In this document: in pieces, positions 9,186 through 18,046 of the stretch
How positions within the stretch are numbered: the first letter of the stretch is position 1
Layout: the number at the start of each line of letters is the position of its first letter
From: Candidatus Microbacterium phytovorans
GTDB lineage: Bacteria; Actinomycetota; Actinomycetes; Actinomycetales; Microbacteriaceae
Length of the DNA stretch: 64,000 nt
Direction of reading: 5' to 3'
Assembly: GCA_029202445.1 (NCBI GenBank)
Contig: CP119321.1
Location: 124,001 to 188,000, forward strand
Notes under the pieces: model-generated
What the model saw: the letters and a program-made list of their open reading frames with translations, nothing else
What the model was told of the DNA's origin: nothing
Database searches by the model: none
Made by a program: the position numbers and the translations under genes

Positions 9186-9752
9186 TCAGGCCGTCAGGAC
9201 CGGCCAGTCCTGCGGGGTACGGTCGTCGCCCGGAAGGAGCCCGGCGATCCATGCGTCGTCGCGGCGTCCCGTGCTGTGGAGGAGTGCCTGGCGCAGCAGG
9301 CCCTCGTAGCGGAACCCGAGGGTGCGGGCGGCGCGCGCCGACGCGATATTGCCGGTGACGGCGCGCCACTCGATCCGAGCGAGGCCCAGGCCGTCGGGGG
9401 AGAACCCCCAGTCGATGACGGCGCGCGCCGCCTCGGTCAGCAGCCCCTGGCCGCGGGCTCCGGCGGTCATCCAGTACCCGAGCTCGCCGTGTCCGCGCCC
9501 GAGCCGGTGGAGCCCCACCATCCCCGCGAGCACGCCGTCACGGCGGACGGCCCACGTCGCCTCGGAACCGGCATCCCACCAGGCGGCAGTCTTCTCCACG
9601 AAACCTTCCGCATGCTCCCGGCGGTAGGGCGACGGAACGGTCGTGTAGCGCTGCACGTCGGGGTCCTGGCACGCGGCGAAGATCGCGTCGATGTCCTCTT
9701 CCGTCGGAACGGACAGCACGAGCCGCGCGGTGGACAGAGTGACCGGTTGCAT
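9186..9752 (-). CDS. GNAT-family N-acetyltransferase
   Basis: 188-residue acetyl-CoA-dependent acetyltransferase of the RimJ/RimL-like group. The opening VTLSTARLVLSVPTEEDIDAIF and the segments LGYWMTAGARGQGLLTEAAR (acetyl-CoA pyrophosphate loop) and NIASARAARTLGFRYEGLL are standard for this group. Family members acetylate ribosomal proteins, amino acids or small amines; the substrate here cannot be told. Single gene with its own leaderless-type promoter at 9759-9764. Confidence 0.85.
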   Translation of the reverse strand: MQPVTLSTARLVLSVPTEEDIDAIFAACQDPDVQRYTTVPSPYRREHAEGFVEKTAAWWDAGSEATWAVRRDGVLAGMVGLHRLGRGHGELGYWMTAGARGQGLLTEAARAVIDWGFSPDGLGLARIEWRAVTGNIASARAARTLGFRYEGLLRQALLHSTGRRDDAWIAGLLPGDDRTPQDWPVLTA

Positions 9753-9758
9753 GCCCCG

Positions 9759-9764
9759 ACCCTA
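9759..9764 (-). promoter_or_regulatory. -10-like hexamer of the GNAT gene
   Basis: TAGGGT on the minus strand, 6 nt before ATG 9752. Matches the TAnnnT consensus at leaderless spacing. Confidence 0.55.
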
Positions 9765-9930
9765 TCCGTCCGCGATGTGACGGCGTGGGCGGCGGCGCCG
9801 TGCGTGAACCGCCGCCGGCGCGGCGGCCGGCCCGGCGCACCGGAGGACTTCAGCGCTTCGGAAAGCCGTTCCCGCTGATTCGCCCTCCGAACGGCAGAAC
9901 CCCTCCGATCTGACCCGCCCGCGGCAGCGG

Positions 9931-10935
9931 TTAGACGCGGCGGAGGAGACCCACCTTGTCGTACACGTCGGCGAGGGTCGCGTCGGCCACCTCGTCGGCG
10001 CGCGCCGCGTTCGCTGCCAGCACCCGGTCGAGTTCGGCCGGGTCGGCGAGCAGCTCGAGCGCGCGCTCCCGCACGGGCCCGAACTCGTTCACGACCACGT
10101 CCGCCAGCCCCTTCTTGAAATCTCCGTAGCCGCGACCGGCATACTCGTCCTCGATCGATCCGATCTGGCGCCCCGACAGGGCGGCGTAGATCACGAGCAG
10201 GTTCGACACGCCCGGCTTGTTCTCGCGGTCGTATCGCACCGAGCCCTCCGAGTCGGTGACGGCGCGCATGATCTTCTTGGCGGATGCCGAGGGCTCATCG
10301 AGCAGCCAGAGCACACCGGCATCCGATTCGGCCGACTTCGACATCTTCGCCGTCGGCACCTGAAGGTCGTAGATGCGTGCCGTGTCCTTCTGGATGACGG
10401 GCGTGGGCACGGTGAAGGCCTGGCCGTAGCGAGAGTTGAAGCGCTCCGCGAGATCGCGCGTCAGCTCGACGTGCTGCTTCTGGTCATCGCCGACGGGCAC
10501 GATATCGGTCTGGTACAGCAGGATGTCGGCGGCCATCAGCACGGGATACGTGAAGAGGCCGACGTTGGTGGCATCCGTGCCGTACCGCTGCGACTTGTCC
10601 TTGAACTGGGTCATCCGCCCGGCCTCGCCGAAGCCGGTCAGCGTCGACAGGATCCACTGCAGTTCGGCGTGGGCAGAGACGTGCGACTGCACGTACAGGG
10701 TCGACTTCGACGGTTCGATACCGGCCGCGATGTACTGCGCCGCGGTGCGCCGCGTCTTCTCGCGCAGCTCCGCCGGATCGTTCGGCTGCGTCAGCGCGTG
10801 CAGGTCGACGACGGAGAAGAACGCGTCGTACGCCTGCTGCAGGTCGCGCCACTGCATGAGCGCCCCGATGTAGTTGCCGATCTGGAGGGAGTCGGCGGAG
10901 GGCTGCATTCCGGAGTACAGGCGGGGTTTGCTCAC
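9931..10935 (-). CDS. trpS: Tryptophanyl-tRNA synthetase
   Basis: Charges tRNA-Trp with tryptophan; 334 residues, typical of bacterial class Ic TrpRS. The HIGH-type motif appears as [11 protein letters not shown], with Gln for the first His, and the KMSKS loop as [30 protein letters not shown] is the conserved Trp-pocket region. GTG 10935 is chosen because TAGACT lies 6 nt upstream and the protein begins directly with the [14 protein letters not shown] strand. The 178 bases downstream (9753-9930) carry a weak inverted pair CCGTTC/GAACGG but no convincing terminator. Confidence 0.97.
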   Translation of the reverse strand: MSKPRLYSGMQPSADSLQIGNYIGALMQWRDLQQAYDAFFSVVDLHALTQPNDPAELREKTRRTAAQYIAAGIEPSKSTLYVQSHVSAHAELQWILSTLTGFGEAGRMTQFKDKSQRYGTDATNVGLFTYPVLMAADILLYQTDIVPVGDDQKQHVELTRDLAERFNSRYGQAFTVPTPVIQKDTARIYDLQVPTAKMSKSAESDAGVLWLLDEPSASAKKIMRAVTDSEGSVRYDRENKPGVSNLLVIYAALSGRQIGSIEDEYAGRGYGDFKKGLADVVVNEFGPVRERALELLADPAELDRVLAANAARADEVADATLADVYDKVGLLRRV

Positions 10936-10941
10936 CCGTCC

Positions 10942-10947
10942 AGTCTA
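10942..10947 (-). promoter_or_regulatory. -10-like hexamer of trpS
   Basis: TAGACT on the minus strand, 6 nt before GTG 10935; nothing resembling a ribosome site fits in between, so the transcript is probably leaderless. Confidence 0.55.
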
Positions 10948-10983
10948 GGAGAGCGGATGCCACGGCCTCCGCCCCGGGGAGCG

Positions 10984-11823
10984 TCAGAACCGGTAGTCGG
11001 CGACGACGGGGGCGTGGTCGCTCCAGCGGGTGTCCCAGGACGGCGCGCGCACGACGCGATAGTCGACGACCCGCTCTGCCAGCTGCGGCGTCGCCAGGTG
11101 GTAGTCGATCCTCCAGCCGGTGTCGTTGTCGAACGCCTTGCCGCGGTTGGACCACCATGTGAAGGGCCCGTCGACCTCGCCGGCCCAGCGTCGCCCGACG
11201 TCGACCCACCCGAGTCCGGCTCCCGTCGACCCGTCGACCCCGGTGACCGTCGTGCCCACCGCGCCCGTGAACCGGTCGAAGTACGCCCGTTCGCGGGGGA
11301 GGAAGCCGGCCTTCTTGACGTTGCCTCTCCAGTTGCGGATGTCGAACTCTCGATGCCCGACGTTGAGATCGCCGGTGATGATGCCGAGGTCGCCGATCGT
11401 GCTCATCCGCCGTTCCATCGCATCGAGGAACGCGTACTTCGCCACCTGCTTCTCGGTGTCGGCCTCACCCGTGAACACGTAGGCGCTGACGACGGTGATC
11501 GTGGCGCCGTCGATGTCGATGTCGGCCTCCACCCACCGGCCGCGCGTGTCGAGCTCGCTGTCGGCCCCTGCAAGGTCGATCCGCCAGATGTCGAGCGGCT
11601 CGCGCGCCGCGATCGCGACCCCGGCCCGACCCTTCGCGAGGGCCTCGTCGTTGACGATGTGCCAGCCGGGGAGCGCGGCGGCGAGATCGGCGGCTTCGGC
11701 GCGGACCTCCTGGAGGGTGAGCACGTCGACGTCGGCCGTCTCGAGCCAGGGCAGCATGCCTTTGCGAGCGGCGGCACGGATGCCGTTGACGTTGACGGAG
11801 GCGATGCGGAGCGTGCGAGTCAC
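10984..11823 (-). CDS. xthA: Exodeoxyribonuclease III
   Basis: AP endonuclease and 3'-exonuclease for base-excision repair, 279 residues. EEP-fold motifs in order: ASVNVNGIRAA, LTLQEVRAE (metal-binding Glu), GDLNVGHREFDIRNW, and the C-terminal WRIDYHLATP and WSDHAPVVADYRF with the catalytic Asp-His pair. GTG 11823 overlaps the yihY stop (GTGA), indicating an operon, yet TAGGCT at 11830-11835 inside the yihY end would also give a leaderless transcript of its own. Confidence 0.95.
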   Translation of the reverse strand: MTRTLRIASVNVNGIRAAARKGMLPWLETADVDVLTLQEVRAEAADLAAALPGWHIVNDEALAKGRAGVAIAAREPLDIWRIDLAGADSELDTRGRWVEADIDIDGATITVVSAYVFTGEADTEKQVAKYAFLDAMERRMSTIGDLGIITGDLNVGHREFDIRNWRGNVKKAGFLPRERAYFDRFTGAVGTTVTGVDGSTGAGLGWVDVGRRWAGEVDGPFTWWSNRGKAFDNDTGWRIDYHLATPQLAERVVDYRVVRAPSWDTRWSDHAPVVADYRF

Positions 11824-13007
11824 CCGTCGAGCCTAGCGAGGGGCCCCGACGTCGAGATGCTCTCGTCGGCTTCGATGCGAGCGAGCTCGTCCTCCGCCCG
11901 GCGCACGTCGCGGTCGGCTGCCCAGCGCCGCCACCACGGTGCCGCGCCGCGTGCCACATGCGCTTCCCGCACTCGCACGCGGGCGGCGACCAGGAGCGCC
12001 TCCCGCTCGGCGGCGCGGCGTTCGGCCTCGCTCACCGGCACGAGGGGGACGTCGCGGTCACGCGCGGAAACGGCGACCCACGACGCCGCGACGAGGATCA
12101 CGATCCCGACGAGGCGGAACCACAGGAGGAAGCCGATGAACACCGAGAACGTCGCCAGGAGCGGGTTGGCCGGCGTGTAGTACAGGAGGAAGCCCGCGCC
12201 GAGCTGGAGAACGATGAGCGCACCGCCGCCGAACAGCGCGCCCGGCCAGATGCGCCCCCAGGGCAGCGATGTACCCGTGAGCAGCCGGATGAGTCCGGCG
12301 AGGGCGGCCGTATTGATGACGAGGGCGATGAGGAGGGATGCCAGTCGGCTCGCGACGTTGCCCCAGCCGGGCAGCAGGTCCCCGCCGAACATCCGGAACA
12401 GCAGGTCGATCGCCCCACCGGCGACCCAGCCGAGGCCGGCGCCCAGGAGCAGGGCGCCGCCGAAGAGCGCCGCCGCGACGAAGTCGCGCGCCTTCAGCAG
12501 CAGGTAGCTGCGGCTGTCGAAGGGGAGCCCGAAGATGTCGCGCACGGCGCGCCGGGTGAAGGTCACGAAGCCGATCGCGGTCCACACGGCGACGCCCACC
12601 GCCACGGCACCCGTGACCGCCAGCACGCCCGAGGCGTTGCCGGCGATCTCCGCCACGGCTTCTTGAGAGACGAGACCCGTGCCGTCGGTGCCGATGAGTC
12701 CTGGGATGTAGGAGTTGATGAGGCCGACCAGCCCGTCGATGGCGGACGCGCTACCGCCCAGCCACAGCCCGACGACGGCGAAGGCGACGTACAGCACCGC
12801 GAAGATCGTGAAGATCGACTGGTAGCTGATCGCCGCCGCCAGGAGGAATCCGTTGTGGCGCAGGAAGTGACGCCACACGCGGATCGGAAACCAGGCGAGC
12901 GTCTTCCGGGTCAGCTCGGTCGCGCGCTCGATGGGCTCGTCGAGGCGCTCGCGGATGGCGGACTGCTCCCAGCGCTCCCGCCAGAGATCGGTGCGATCGT
13001 CGCTCAC
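11820..13007 (-). CDS. YihY/BrkB-family membrane protein
   Basis: 395-residue inner-membrane protein of the YihY/virulence factor BrkB family, whose function remains poorly defined. About six membrane segments follow FPIRVWRHFLRHNGFLLAA, and the conserved AISYQSIFTIFAVLY is present. The last 60 residues are charged and cytoplasmic. A much longer open frame exists upstream, but it is antisense to sdhB; GTG 13007 (VSDDRTDLW) is selected because TACGCT sits 6 nt before it and similarity to the family starts just after. Coupled to xthA downstream. Confidence 0.88.
   Translation of the reverse strand: MSDDRTDLWRERWEQSAIRERLDEPIERATELTRKTLAWFPIRVWRHFLRHNGFLLAAAISYQSIFTIFAVLYVAFAVVGLWLGGSASAIDGLVGLINSYIPGLIGTDGTGLVSQEAVAEIAGNASGVLAVTGAVAVGVAVWTAIGFVTFTRRAVRDIFGLPFDSRSYLLLKARDFVAAALFGGALLLGAGLGWVAGGAIDLLFRMFGGDLLPGWGNVASRLASLLIALVINTAALAGLIRLLTGTSLPWGRIWPGALFGGGALIVLQLGAGFLLYYTPANPLLATFSVFIGFLLWFRLVGIVILVAASWVAVSARDRDVPLVPVSEAERRAAEREALLVAARVRVREAHVARGAAPWWRRWAADRDVRRAEDELARIEADESISTSGPLARLDG
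11830..11835 (-). promoter_or_regulatory. -10-like hexamer of xthA, inside yihY
   Basis: TAGGCT on the minus strand, 6 nt before the xthA GTG; lies within the last codons of yihY. Confidence 0.5.
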
Positions 13008-13013
13008 GCGACC

Positions 13014-13019
13014 AGCGTA
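13014..13019 (-). promoter_or_regulatory. -10-like hexamer of yihY
   Basis: TACGCT on the minus strand, 6 nt before GTG 13007. Same hexamer and spacing as manC. Confidence 0.55.
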
Positions 13020-13038
13020 GCGGGGGCTCCGCGGCGCC

Positions 13039-13797
13039 TCAGCGACCGCGCAGCACCGCTTGCTTGACCTCGGCGATCGCCTTCGTGACCTCGATGCCGC
13101 GGGGGCAGGCCTCGGTGCAGTTGAAGGTCGTGCGGCAGCGCCAGACGCCTTCCTTGTCGTTGAGGATGTCGAGTCGCACATCGCCGGCGTCGTCGCGCGA
13201 GTCGAAGATGAAGCGGTGCGCGTTGACGATCGCGGCAGGACCGAAGTACTGTCCGTCGGTCCAGAAGACCGGGCACGACGACGTGCACGCGGCGCAGAGG
13301 ATGCACTTCGTGGTGTCATCGAAGACCTCGCGGTCGACGATGGACTGGATGCGCTCCTTGCCCGGCTCTGGCTTCGAGTTCGAGATGAGGAACGGCTGCA
13401 CTTCGCGGTACGACGCGAAGAAGGGCTCCATGTCGACGACGAGGTCCTTCTCCAGCGGCAGGCCCTTGATCGCCTCGACGTAGATCGGCTGCGAGATGTC
13501 GAGGTCCTTGATGAGCGTCTTGCAGGCCAGGCGGTTGCGGCCGTTGATGCGCATGGCATCCGAACCGCAGATGCCGTGCGCGCACGAGCGGCGGAACGTC
13601 AGCGAGCCGTCGACCTCCCATTTGATCTTGTGGAGGGCGTCGAGCACGCGGTCGGTCGAGTAGAGCTCGACGTCGTAGTCCACCCAGCGCGGCTCGCTGT
13701 CGACCTCGGGGTCGAAGCGGCGGATGATGAAGGTGACGAGGAACGACTGGATGCCGGTGTCGTTCGCGGTCTCCGGAGCATCGGCGACGAGCGTCAT
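13039..13797 (-). CDS. sdhB: Succinate dehydrogenase iron-sulfur subunit
   Basis: 252-residue electron-transfer subunit of respiratory complex II. The [2Fe-2S] site is Cys72, Cys77, Asp80 and Cys92 (CAHGICGSD...C), with Asp in the third position as in E. coli. The [4Fe-4S] and [3Fe-4S] ligands lie in CILCAACTSSCPV and in the CTEACPRGI segment. The ATG at 13797 shares a base with the sdhA stop (TGATG), so the longer upstream frame is not used. Last gene of sdhCDAB; it passes electrons from the flavoprotein to the membrane subunits. Confidence 0.97.
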   Translation of the reverse strand: MTLVADAPETANDTGIQSFLVTFIIRRFDPEVDSEPRWVDYDVELYSTDRVLDALHKIKWEVDGSLTFRRSCAHGICGSDAMRINGRNRLACKTLIKDLDISQPIYVEAIKGLPLEKDLVVDMEPFFASYREVQPFLISNSKPEPGKERIQSIVDREVFDDTTKCILCAACTSSCPVFWTDGQYFGPAAIVNAHRFIFDSRDDAGDVRLDILNDKEGVWRCRTTFNCTEACPRGIEVTKAIAEVKQAVLRGR

Positions 13798-15620
13798 CAG
13801 TACTTCCTCTCCAGCGGGGGGTATCGCAGTTCGCCGGCCTCGTTCTTCGTGAAGACGACCGGCTTCCAGTCCAGGCGGATGTGGTCCTCGGCGTGCGACG
13901 AGTGCGGGTCGCCCGACAGGTAGGCCATCGTGTGCTGCATGTAGTTCTCGTCGTCGCGCGTCGGGAAGTCGTCGCGCATGTGGCCGCCGCGGCTCTCCTT
14001 GCGGTTGCGCGCGGTGACGACGACGACCTCGGCGATGTCGAGGAGGAACCCGAGCTCGACGGCCTCGAGGAGGTCGGTGTTGAAGCGCTTGCCCTTGTCG
14101 TCGACGTGGACGTTCTTGAAACGCTCGCGCAGGTCGGCGATCACAGTGAGCACGTCGCCCAGCGACTCGTCGGTGCGGAACACCTGGGCCTTGCGGTCCA
14201 TCTCGTCCTGCAGCGTCTTGCGGAGCACCGCGATGCGCTCGGTGCCCGGGTTGTGCCGGAGCCCCTCGAGCATCTCGCGCACCTCGGCGGCAGGGTCTTC
14301 CGGCAGCGGCACGAAGTCGGCCGTCTGCGCGTACTGCACGGCGTGGCGCCCGGCCCGCTTGCCGAAGACGTTGATGTCCAAGAGCGAATTGGTGCCGAGA
14401 CGGTTCGATCCGTGCACCGACACGCACGCGCACTCGCCCGCCGCGTAGAGGCCCGGGACGACCGTCGTGTTGTCGCTGAGCACCTGCGCGTCGTTGTTGG
14501 TGGGGATGCCGCCCATCGCGTAGTGGGCGGTGGGCATGACGGGCACGGGCTCGACGACGGGATCGACACCGAGGTAGGTGCGCGCGAATTCGGTGATGTC
14601 GGGGAGTTTCGTCTCGAGCACCTCCGCGCCGAGGTGCGTGCAGTCCAGCAGCACGTAGTCGCGATGCGGACCGGCGCCGCGGCCCTCGGCCACCTCCTGG
14701 ACCATGCACCGGCTCACGATGTCGCGCGGCGCCAGGTCCTTGATCGTCGGTGCATACCGCTCCATGAACCGTTCGCCCGACGCGTTGCGCAGGATCGCGC
14801 CCTCGCCGCGAGCGCCCTCGGTCAGCAGGATGCCGAGGCCGGCGAGACCGGTCGGGTGGAACTGGAAGAACTCCATGTCCTCCAGCGGCAGCTTCTTGCG
14901 CCAGATCACGCCGACGCCGTCGCCCGTGAGGGTGTGGGCGTTGGAGGTGGTCTTGAAGATCTTGCCGAAACCGCCCGTAGCGAAGATCACGGCCTTCGAC
15001 TGGAAGACGTGGAGGTCGCCGGTGGCGAGTTCGTAGGCCACGACGCCGGCGATCTGCGTGTCCTTGCCCTCGCCGACCGTGATGAGGTCGAGGACGTAGA
15101 ACTCGTTGAAGAAGTTGATGCCCAGCTTGACGCAGTTCTGGAAGAGCGTCTGCAGGATCATGTGGCCCGTGCGGTCGGCCGCGTAGCACGCGCGACGGAC
15201 AGGAGTCTTGCCGTGGTCGGCGGTGTGACCGCCGAAGCGACGCTGGTCGATCTTGCCCTCGGGCGTCCGGTTGAAGGGGAGGCCCATGTTCTCGAGGTCG
15301 ATGACGGCGTCGATGGCCTCCTTGGCGAGGATCTCTGCGGCATCCTGGTCGACGAGGTAGTCGCCGCCCTTGACCGTGTCGAAGGTGTGCCACTCCCAGG
15401 AGTCCTCCTCGACGTTGGCCAGCGCCGCCGCCATGCCGCCCTGAGCGGCTCCCGTGTGGGAACGCGTCGGGTAGAGCTTGGAGATGACGGCGGTCTTCGC
15501 GCCGGGGCCGGCCTCGATCGCGGCACGCATGCCGGCGCCGCCGGCGCCCACGATGACGACGTCGAACTGGTGGTAGTGGACGCCGTCTTTCACGACGGCA
15601 TCCGGGTACGCGGTAGTCAC
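13797..15620 (-). CDS. sdhA: Succinate dehydrogenase flavoprotein subunit
   Basis: Catalytic subunit of complex II, oxidising succinate to fumarate; 607 residues. The FAD fold starts with [30 protein letters not shown] contains the His expected to carry covalent [12 protein letters not shown] and [12 protein letters not shown] are further family landmarks, the latter in the active-site domain. GTG 15620 is taken as start because it gives the usual N-terminus a few residues ahead of the Rossmann motif and follows sdhD by two bases. It is coupled to sdhB by a one-base overlap. Confidence 0.97.
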   Translation of the reverse strand: MTTAYPDAVVKDGVHYHQFDVVIVGAGGAGMRAAIEAGPGAKTAVISKLYPTRSHTGAAQGGMAAALANVEEDSWEWHTFDTVKGGDYLVDQDAAEILAKEAIDAVIDLENMGLPFNRTPEGKIDQRRFGGHTADHGKTPVRRACYAADRTGHMILQTLFQNCVKLGINFFNEFYVLDLITVGEGKDTQIAGVVAYELATGDLHVFQSKAVIFATGGFGKIFKTTSNAHTLTGDGVGVIWRKKLPLEDMEFFQFHPTGLAGLGILLTEGARGEGAILRNASGERFMERYAPTIKDLAPRDIVSRCMVQEVAEGRGAGPHRDYVLLDCTHLGAEVLETKLPDITEFARTYLGVDPVVEPVPVMPTAHYAMGGIPTNNDAQVLSDNTTVVPGLYAAGECACVSVHGSNRLGTNSLLDINVFGKRAGRHAVQYAQTADFVPLPEDPAAEVREMLEGLRHNPGTERIAVLRKTLQDEMDRKAQVFRTDESLGDVLTVIADLRERFKNVHVDDKGKRFNTDLLEAVELGFLLDIAEVVVVTARNRKESRGGHMRDDFPTRDDENYMQHTMAYLSGDPHSSHAEDHIRLDWKPVVFTKNEAGELRYPPLERKY

Positions 15621-15622
15621 AG

Positions 15623-16072
15623 TCAGGATGCCTTGCAGATCTCGGTCAGGACGCTGCCGTCGCTGAGGTTGGGGATGCACGGGTCGAACGTGAAGACGAC
15701 GAGCGTGCCGAGCAGGATGAGGAAGCCGGCGGTGATCCACAGGGCCCAGACGAGGGTCGTGCGGACGCGGGGGCCGGTGACGTAGTCGTTGACGATCGTC
15801 CGCATGCCGTTGGCGCCGTGGATGAGGGCGAGCCACAGCATGAGGACGTCCCACCACTGCCAGAAGGGCGTGGCGAACTTGCCGGCGACGAAGGCGAAGT
15901 CGATGCCGTGGATGCCCTCGCCGAGCATGAGGTTGACGAAGAGGTGACCGAAGATCAGGACCACGAGGAGCACGCCGGAGACGCGCATGTAGATCCAGCC
16001 CCACTTCTCGAGGTTGGCGCCCTTCTTGCGGACGGCGCTGCTACGGGGCGCGGCCAGGGTGTCGGCGGACAT
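15623..16072 (-). CDS. sdhD: Succinate dehydrogenase hydrophobic membrane anchor
   Basis: 149-residue membrane subunit with three transmembrane segments (about residues 30-50, 70-95 and 110-130). FGHLFVNL supplies a His likely to ligate haem b, and [22 protein letters not shown] is the conserved second helix. ATG 16072 overlaps the sdhC stop by one base. With SdhC it anchors SdhAB and forms the quinone site. Upstream extension of the frame is antisense noise. Confidence 0.93.
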   Translation of the reverse strand: MSADTLAAPRSSAVRKKGANLEKWGWIYMRVSGVLLVVLIFGHLFVNLMLGEGIHGIDFAFVAGKFATPFWQWWDVLMLWLALIHGANGMRTIVNDYVTGPRVRTTLVWALWITAGFLILLGTLVVFTFDPCIPNLSDGSVLTEICKAS

Positions 16073-16509
16073 CAGTGACCCCCTCCTGCGAACTCGGAGA
16101 AGACGATGGGGAGGTGGCGGGCCGCGAAGCCCCCCACGGTGATGACCCAGAGCACGAGCACGGTCCACCAGAGTTGGCGCTGGTGGCGCGTCGCCCACGG
16201 CCACAGGTCGACCGCGATGATGCGGAGGCCGTTGTAGGCGTGGTAGACGATCGCGGCGACGAGCACCGTCTCGCCGAGGCCCATGATCGGGTTCTTGTAC
16301 GAGCTCATGACCGCGTCGTACGCATCGGGCGCGACACGGATGAGCGCCGTATCGAGCACGTGCACGAGCAGGAAGAAGAAGATCGCGACGCCGGTGATGC
16401 GATGCAGCACCCACGACCACATTCCCTCGTTGCCGCGGTACAGCGTGCCGCGCGGCGTCCGGGATGTCGTCTGGGCTACCGACGGTATGACGCGTGCTGG
16501 TGCGGACAC
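16072..16509 (-). CDS. sdhC: Succinate dehydrogenase cytochrome b556 subunit
   Basis: 145-residue membrane subunit, first gene of sdhCDAB. It contains GTLYRGNEGMWSWVLHRITGVAIF, the SdhC signature with a quinone-site Ser/His region, then FFLLVHVLDTALI with the probable haem His. GTG 16509 is preferred over an ATG at 16608 because a good ribosome site (GGGAGG, minus strand) lies 7 nt upstream and the extra 33 residues look unlike any SdhC. This gives a leader of roughly 90 nt if transcription starts after TAGGAT at 16607-16612. Confidence 0.93.
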   Translation of the reverse strand: MSAPARVIPSVAQTTSRTPRGTLYRGNEGMWSWVLHRITGVAIFFFLLVHVLDTALIRVAPDAYDAVMSSYKNPIMGLGETVLVAAIVYHAYNGLRIIAVDLWPWATRHQRQLWWTVLVLWVITVGGFAARHLPIVFSEFAGGGH

Positions 16510-16606
16510 GGTCGTCCTCCCTTGGTGTGAACGGCACCTCGCTTCGGCGGGGACGGCTACATCCCTGGGGCTTCCGACCCCGACGTCGCACACGGGTGCA
16601 AATCTC

Positions 16607-16612
16607 ATCCTA
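16607..16612 (-). promoter_or_regulatory. Candidate -10 of sdhCDAB
   Basis: TAGGAT on the minus strand, about 98 nt before the sdhC GTG. A second hexamer, TAGGCT (16645-16650), lies 3 bp from the 18-bp palindrome and is an alternative -10. Neither has a strong -35. Confidence 0.35.
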
Positions 16613-16653
16613 GATCGCCGTTTCGCGAGGGGTCGAGGAAGGGGAGCCTAAGT

Positions 16654-16671
16654 TCTCTCGATATCGAGAGA
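16654..16671. promoter_or_regulatory. Perfect 18-bp palindrome between sdhC and manC
   Basis: TCTCTCGATATCGAGAGA is a perfect inverted repeat in the 238-bp divergent gap (16510-16747). Its shape and symmetry suit a dimeric winged-helix repressor. On the minus strand it sits just upstream of TAGGCT, where a bound protein would control sdh transcription; on the plus strand it is 65 bp before the manC hexamer. The binding protein is unknown. Confidence 0.55.
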
Positions 16672-16735
16672 TACGCACGAAACCCCATTCTTTCGGAGGG
16701 GGTCACGGATCTCCGGGGCCGTCCGTGGTGCCCGG

Positions 16736-16741
16736 TACGCT
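16736..16741 (+). promoter_or_regulatory. -10-like hexamer of manC
   Basis: TACGCT, 6 nt before ATG 16748; no ribosome site lies between, suggesting a leaderless transcript. Confidence 0.55.
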
Positions 16742-16747
16742 CGTCAC

Positions 16748-17863
16748 ATGGTGGACCCCATCGAGGACTTCTACGCCGTCATCCCCGCGGGCGGCGTCGG
16801 CAGCCGGCTGTGGCCGCTGTCGCGCGCCGACGCACCCAAGTTCCTGCACGACCTCACCGGCTCGGGGCACTCGCTCCTGCGCGACACGTGGGATCGCCTC
16901 GAACCGCTCGCCGGCGCCGATCGCATCGCCGTCGTCACGGGCCGCGCGCACCGTGCGGCCGTGGAGTCGCAGCTGCCCGGCATCCCGGATGCCAATGTGT
17001 TCCTCGAGTCTGAGCCGCGCGACTCCGCCGCGGCGATCGGGCTGGCCGCCGCGATCCTGCATCGTCGCGACCCCGACGTCATCATCGGATCGTTCGCCGC
17101 CGACCACGTGATCCGCGTGCTCCCCGTGTTCCACTGGGCGGTGCAGCAGGCCGTGGCCGTCGCCCGCGAGGGCTACATCTGCACGATCGGCATCACGCCG
17201 AGCGAGCCGTCGGTCGGGTTCGGGTACATCAAGAAGGCCGACATGCTCACCGTCGGGGGAGCGCCGGAGGCCGCTCTCGTCGAGCGATTCGTCGAGAAGC
17301 CCGACCTCGATACCGCCAAGGAGTACGTGCAGTCGCGCGACTACCTGTGGAACGCGGGCATGTTCATCTCTCGCGCCGACGTGCTGCTGGCCGAGCTCGC
17401 CGCCAATCAGCCCGAGCTTCACGCAGGCCTCCTCGAGCTCGCCGAGGCCTGGGACGACCGCGAACGTCGCGGCCCGGTGGTCGACCGCGTGTGGCCGACG
17501 CTGCCGAAGATCGCGATCGACTATGCGGTCGCCGAGCCCGCCGCCGAGCGGGGACGGCTGGCAGTGATCCCGGGTCACTTCGATTGGGACGACGTGGGCG
17601 ATTTCGCCAGCCTCGCCAAGCTCAACTCGGGCGGGCGCAAGAACGACCTGGCAATCCTCGGTGAGAACGCGCGCATCCTCTCGGATGCCGCCAGCGGCAT
17701 CGTCGTCAGTCACACGACGCGGGTCATCAGCCTCATCGGCGTGAAGGACATCGTCGTCGTCGACACCCCCGACGCGCTTCTGGTGACCACGAGCGAGCAC
17801 GCTCAGCGGGTCAAGGGCGTCGTCGACGCGCTGAAGCTCACCGGTCGCGGCGACGTGCTCTGA
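16748..17863 (+). CDS. manC: Mannose-1-phosphate guanylyltransferase
   Basis: Makes GDP-mannose from GTP and mannose 1-phosphate for glycans and glycolipids; 371 residues, the short single-domain type without a fused isomerase. The nucleotide-binding signature AVIPAGGVGSRLWPLSRADAPK spans residues 10-31, with PKFL instead of the more common PKQFL. FVEKPDLDTAKEYV and YLWNAGMFISRADVLL are conserved sugar-binding segments. It stands alone, divergent from sdh. The polysaccharide genes at 61748 onward may use its product, but that link is inference. Confidence 0.93.
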   Translation: MVDPIEDFYAVIPAGGVGSRLWPLSRADAPKFLHDLTGSGHSLLRDTWDRLEPLAGADRIAVVTGRAHRAAVESQLPGIPDANVFLESEPRDSAAAIGLAAAILHRRDPDVIIGSFAADHVIRVLPVFHWAVQQAVAVAREGYICTIGITPSEPSVGFGYIKKADMLTVGGAPEAALVERFVEKPDLDTAKEYVQSRDYLWNAGMFISRADVLLAELAANQPELHAGLLELAEAWDDRERRGPVVDRVWPTLPKIAIDYAVAEPAAERGRLAVIPGHFDWDDVGDFASLAKLNSGGRKNDLAILGENARILSDAASGIVVSHTTRVISLIGVKDIVVVDTPDALLVTTSEHAQRVKGVVDALKLTGRGDVL

Positions 17864-17991
17864 GAGACGCGCGGCACCGCCCGGGCTCGGGATTTTGAGC
17901 AGGATGCCGCCCGCGTGACGGGTTCATTGCGTCTTTGTAACCATTCGGCTGAACCGGCCTGCTCAGCGTGCAAATCGGTCGACACACTAGG

Positions 17992-17997
17992 TAACTT
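17992..17997 (+). promoter_or_regulatory. Candidate -10 of the nucleoside-importer lipoprotein gene
   Basis: TAACTT, with GTGCAA (17968-17973) about 18 bp upstream as a possible -35. It gives a leader of about 45 nt that contains the hairpin at 18008-18026 and a GGAGG ribosome site before TTG 18047. Confidence 0.35.
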
Positions 17998-18007
17998 CAA
18001 CGTGCAC

Positions 18008-18026
18008 ACCCGCGAAGTCCGCGGGT
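18008..18026 (+). promoter_or_regulatory. Leader hairpin before the BMP lipoprotein gene
   Basis: ACCCGCG and CGCGGGT form a 7-bp perfect stem with a 5-nt loop, 20 nt before the TTG start. It may stabilise the mRNA or affect translation. No known riboswitch fold was recognised in the 183-bp gap. Confidence 0.35.
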
Positions 18027-18046
18027 TCTCTTCCGTGGAGGCACAC

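Noticed and set aside
9753..9930. Regulatory RNA or small gene in the 178-bp gap upstream of the GNAT gene
   Set aside because: Only a weak CCGTTC/GAACGG pair and GC-rich low-complexity sequence were seen; insufficient for a feature.
16510..16608. Longer SdhC starting at ATG 16608
   Set aside because: The extra 33 residues resemble no SdhC, and a good ribosome site supports GTG 16509; TAGGAT overlaps the ATG region as a likely promoter.
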